This document shows positions 6,055 through 6,326 of a stretch of DNA of 6,326 nucleotides, in pieces; within the stretch, counting starts at the first letter, position 1; the number at the start of each line of letters is the position of its first letter. This DNA comes from Kiritimatiellia bacterium. GTDB lineage: Bacteria > Verrucomicrobiota > Kiritimatiellia > RFP12 > UBA1067. The DNA lies in NCBI GenBank assembly GCA_017389885.1, contig JAFPDR010000128.1, forward strand, positions 1 through 6,326, read 5' to 3'. Position numbers and translations under genes: made by a program. The notes under the pieces were generated by a model. The model saw nothing but the letters and a program-made list of their open reading frames with translations. It ran no database searches and had not been told where the DNA came from.

Positions 6055-6326
6055 ATGAAAGACATATTGCTTGCGTTCGTCCACGTGTTCGCCATGATGG
6101 CGCCGTGGCTTGTGTTCGGATTCCTTATGGCGGGTATCATCGCCGTGTGGATTCCGCGCAGCTGGGTGAACCGAATGATGGGCGGAAGCTCTGGCTTCCG
6201 CGGCATTCTCCGCGCGGTGGCGATCGGCGTACCGCTCCCGATCTGTTCGTGCGGCGTGCTGCCGATCGCGGCCGGGCTTCGCAAGCACGGCGCGGGGAAA
6301 GGCCCGACCGCCGCCCTTCTCATCTC
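6055..6326 (+). CDS. SO_0444-family Cu/Zn efflux permease (DUF318-like), 5' end
   Basis: Ninety residues are visible before the right edge. A hydrophobic helix runs over about 9-33 (HVFAMMAPWLVFGFLMAGII), followed by a basic loop (RSWVNRMMGG) and then the signature LPICSCGVLPIAAGLRK with C64 and C66. The family motif PxCSCGxxPxAxxLRxxGA identifies these permeases, related to ArsP-type organoarsenical exporters; SO_0444-type members are linked to copper and zinc resistance. The protein acts in the inner membrane as a metal or metal-complex exporter. An AAGGGG ribosome binding site lies about 8 nt upstream of the ATG. Its place directly after csoR, behind the CsoR-type operator, makes it the likely target of that regulator. 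The rest of the gene lies outside the window, so intactness cannot be judged. Confidence 0.85.
   Translation, partial: MKDILLAFVHVFAMMAPWLVFGFLMAGIIAVWIPRSWVNRMMGGSSGFRGILRAVAIGVPLPICSCGVLPIAAGLRKHGAGKGPTAALLI

Noticed and set aside
1..6326. CRISPR arrays, tRNA/rRNA genes, transposases and phage genes
   Set aside because: No regularly spaced direct repeats, no tRNA-like cloverleaf and no transposase or phage-like protein were seen on either strand.

Overview
This window is a GC-rich bacterial chromosome segment whose codons mostly end in G or C. It carries housekeeping genes with sigma70-type promoters that stand out as AT-rich islands. The sequence does not fix the phylum. A Der GTPase end, a PUA-less glutamate 5-kinase, a NeuD-type acyltransferase and a CsoR/permease copper pair would fit many Gram-negative or PVC-type bacteria; this is only an impression. 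I see no rRNA, tRNA, CRISPR array, insertion sequence or phage gene.

Layout. (1) 2-247, +: C-terminal end of the ribosome-assembly GTPase Der, cut by the window edge. (2) 280-912, -: an MBL-fold (glyoxalase II-like) hydrolase, convergent with der, with an extended -10 promoter just before its start. (3) 1116-4035, +: a two-gene operon of a tandem AAA+ ATPase (723 aa, two complete ATPase modules and an unassigned N-terminal region) and a cytoplasmic Sel1-repeat protein. (4) 4057-5668, +: a tightly packed operon of short glutamate 5-kinase (proB), a small acyl-carrier-like protein and a NeuD/PglD-type O-/N-acyltransferase. It is probably read from an extended -10 promoter so close to the proB ATG that the transcript would be leaderless or nearly so. 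(5) 5701-6326, +: a metal-response operon with a consensus promoter whose spacer holds a CsoR-type palindrome, then a CsoR/RcnR-family repressor and the start of an SO_0444-family (DUF318-like) permease that runs off the window.

How the genes work together. The CsoR repressor very probably binds the palindrome inside its own promoter and releases on Cu(I), inducing itself and the efflux permease. The AAA+ and Sel1 proteins probably act together as an ATP-driven remodelling machine with a helical-repeat adaptor; its target is unknown. The proB-ACP-acyltransferase grouping is unusual: each product is recognisable, but their shared pathway is not evident. The AAA+/Sel1 pair and the proB cluster are the least explained parts of the window.
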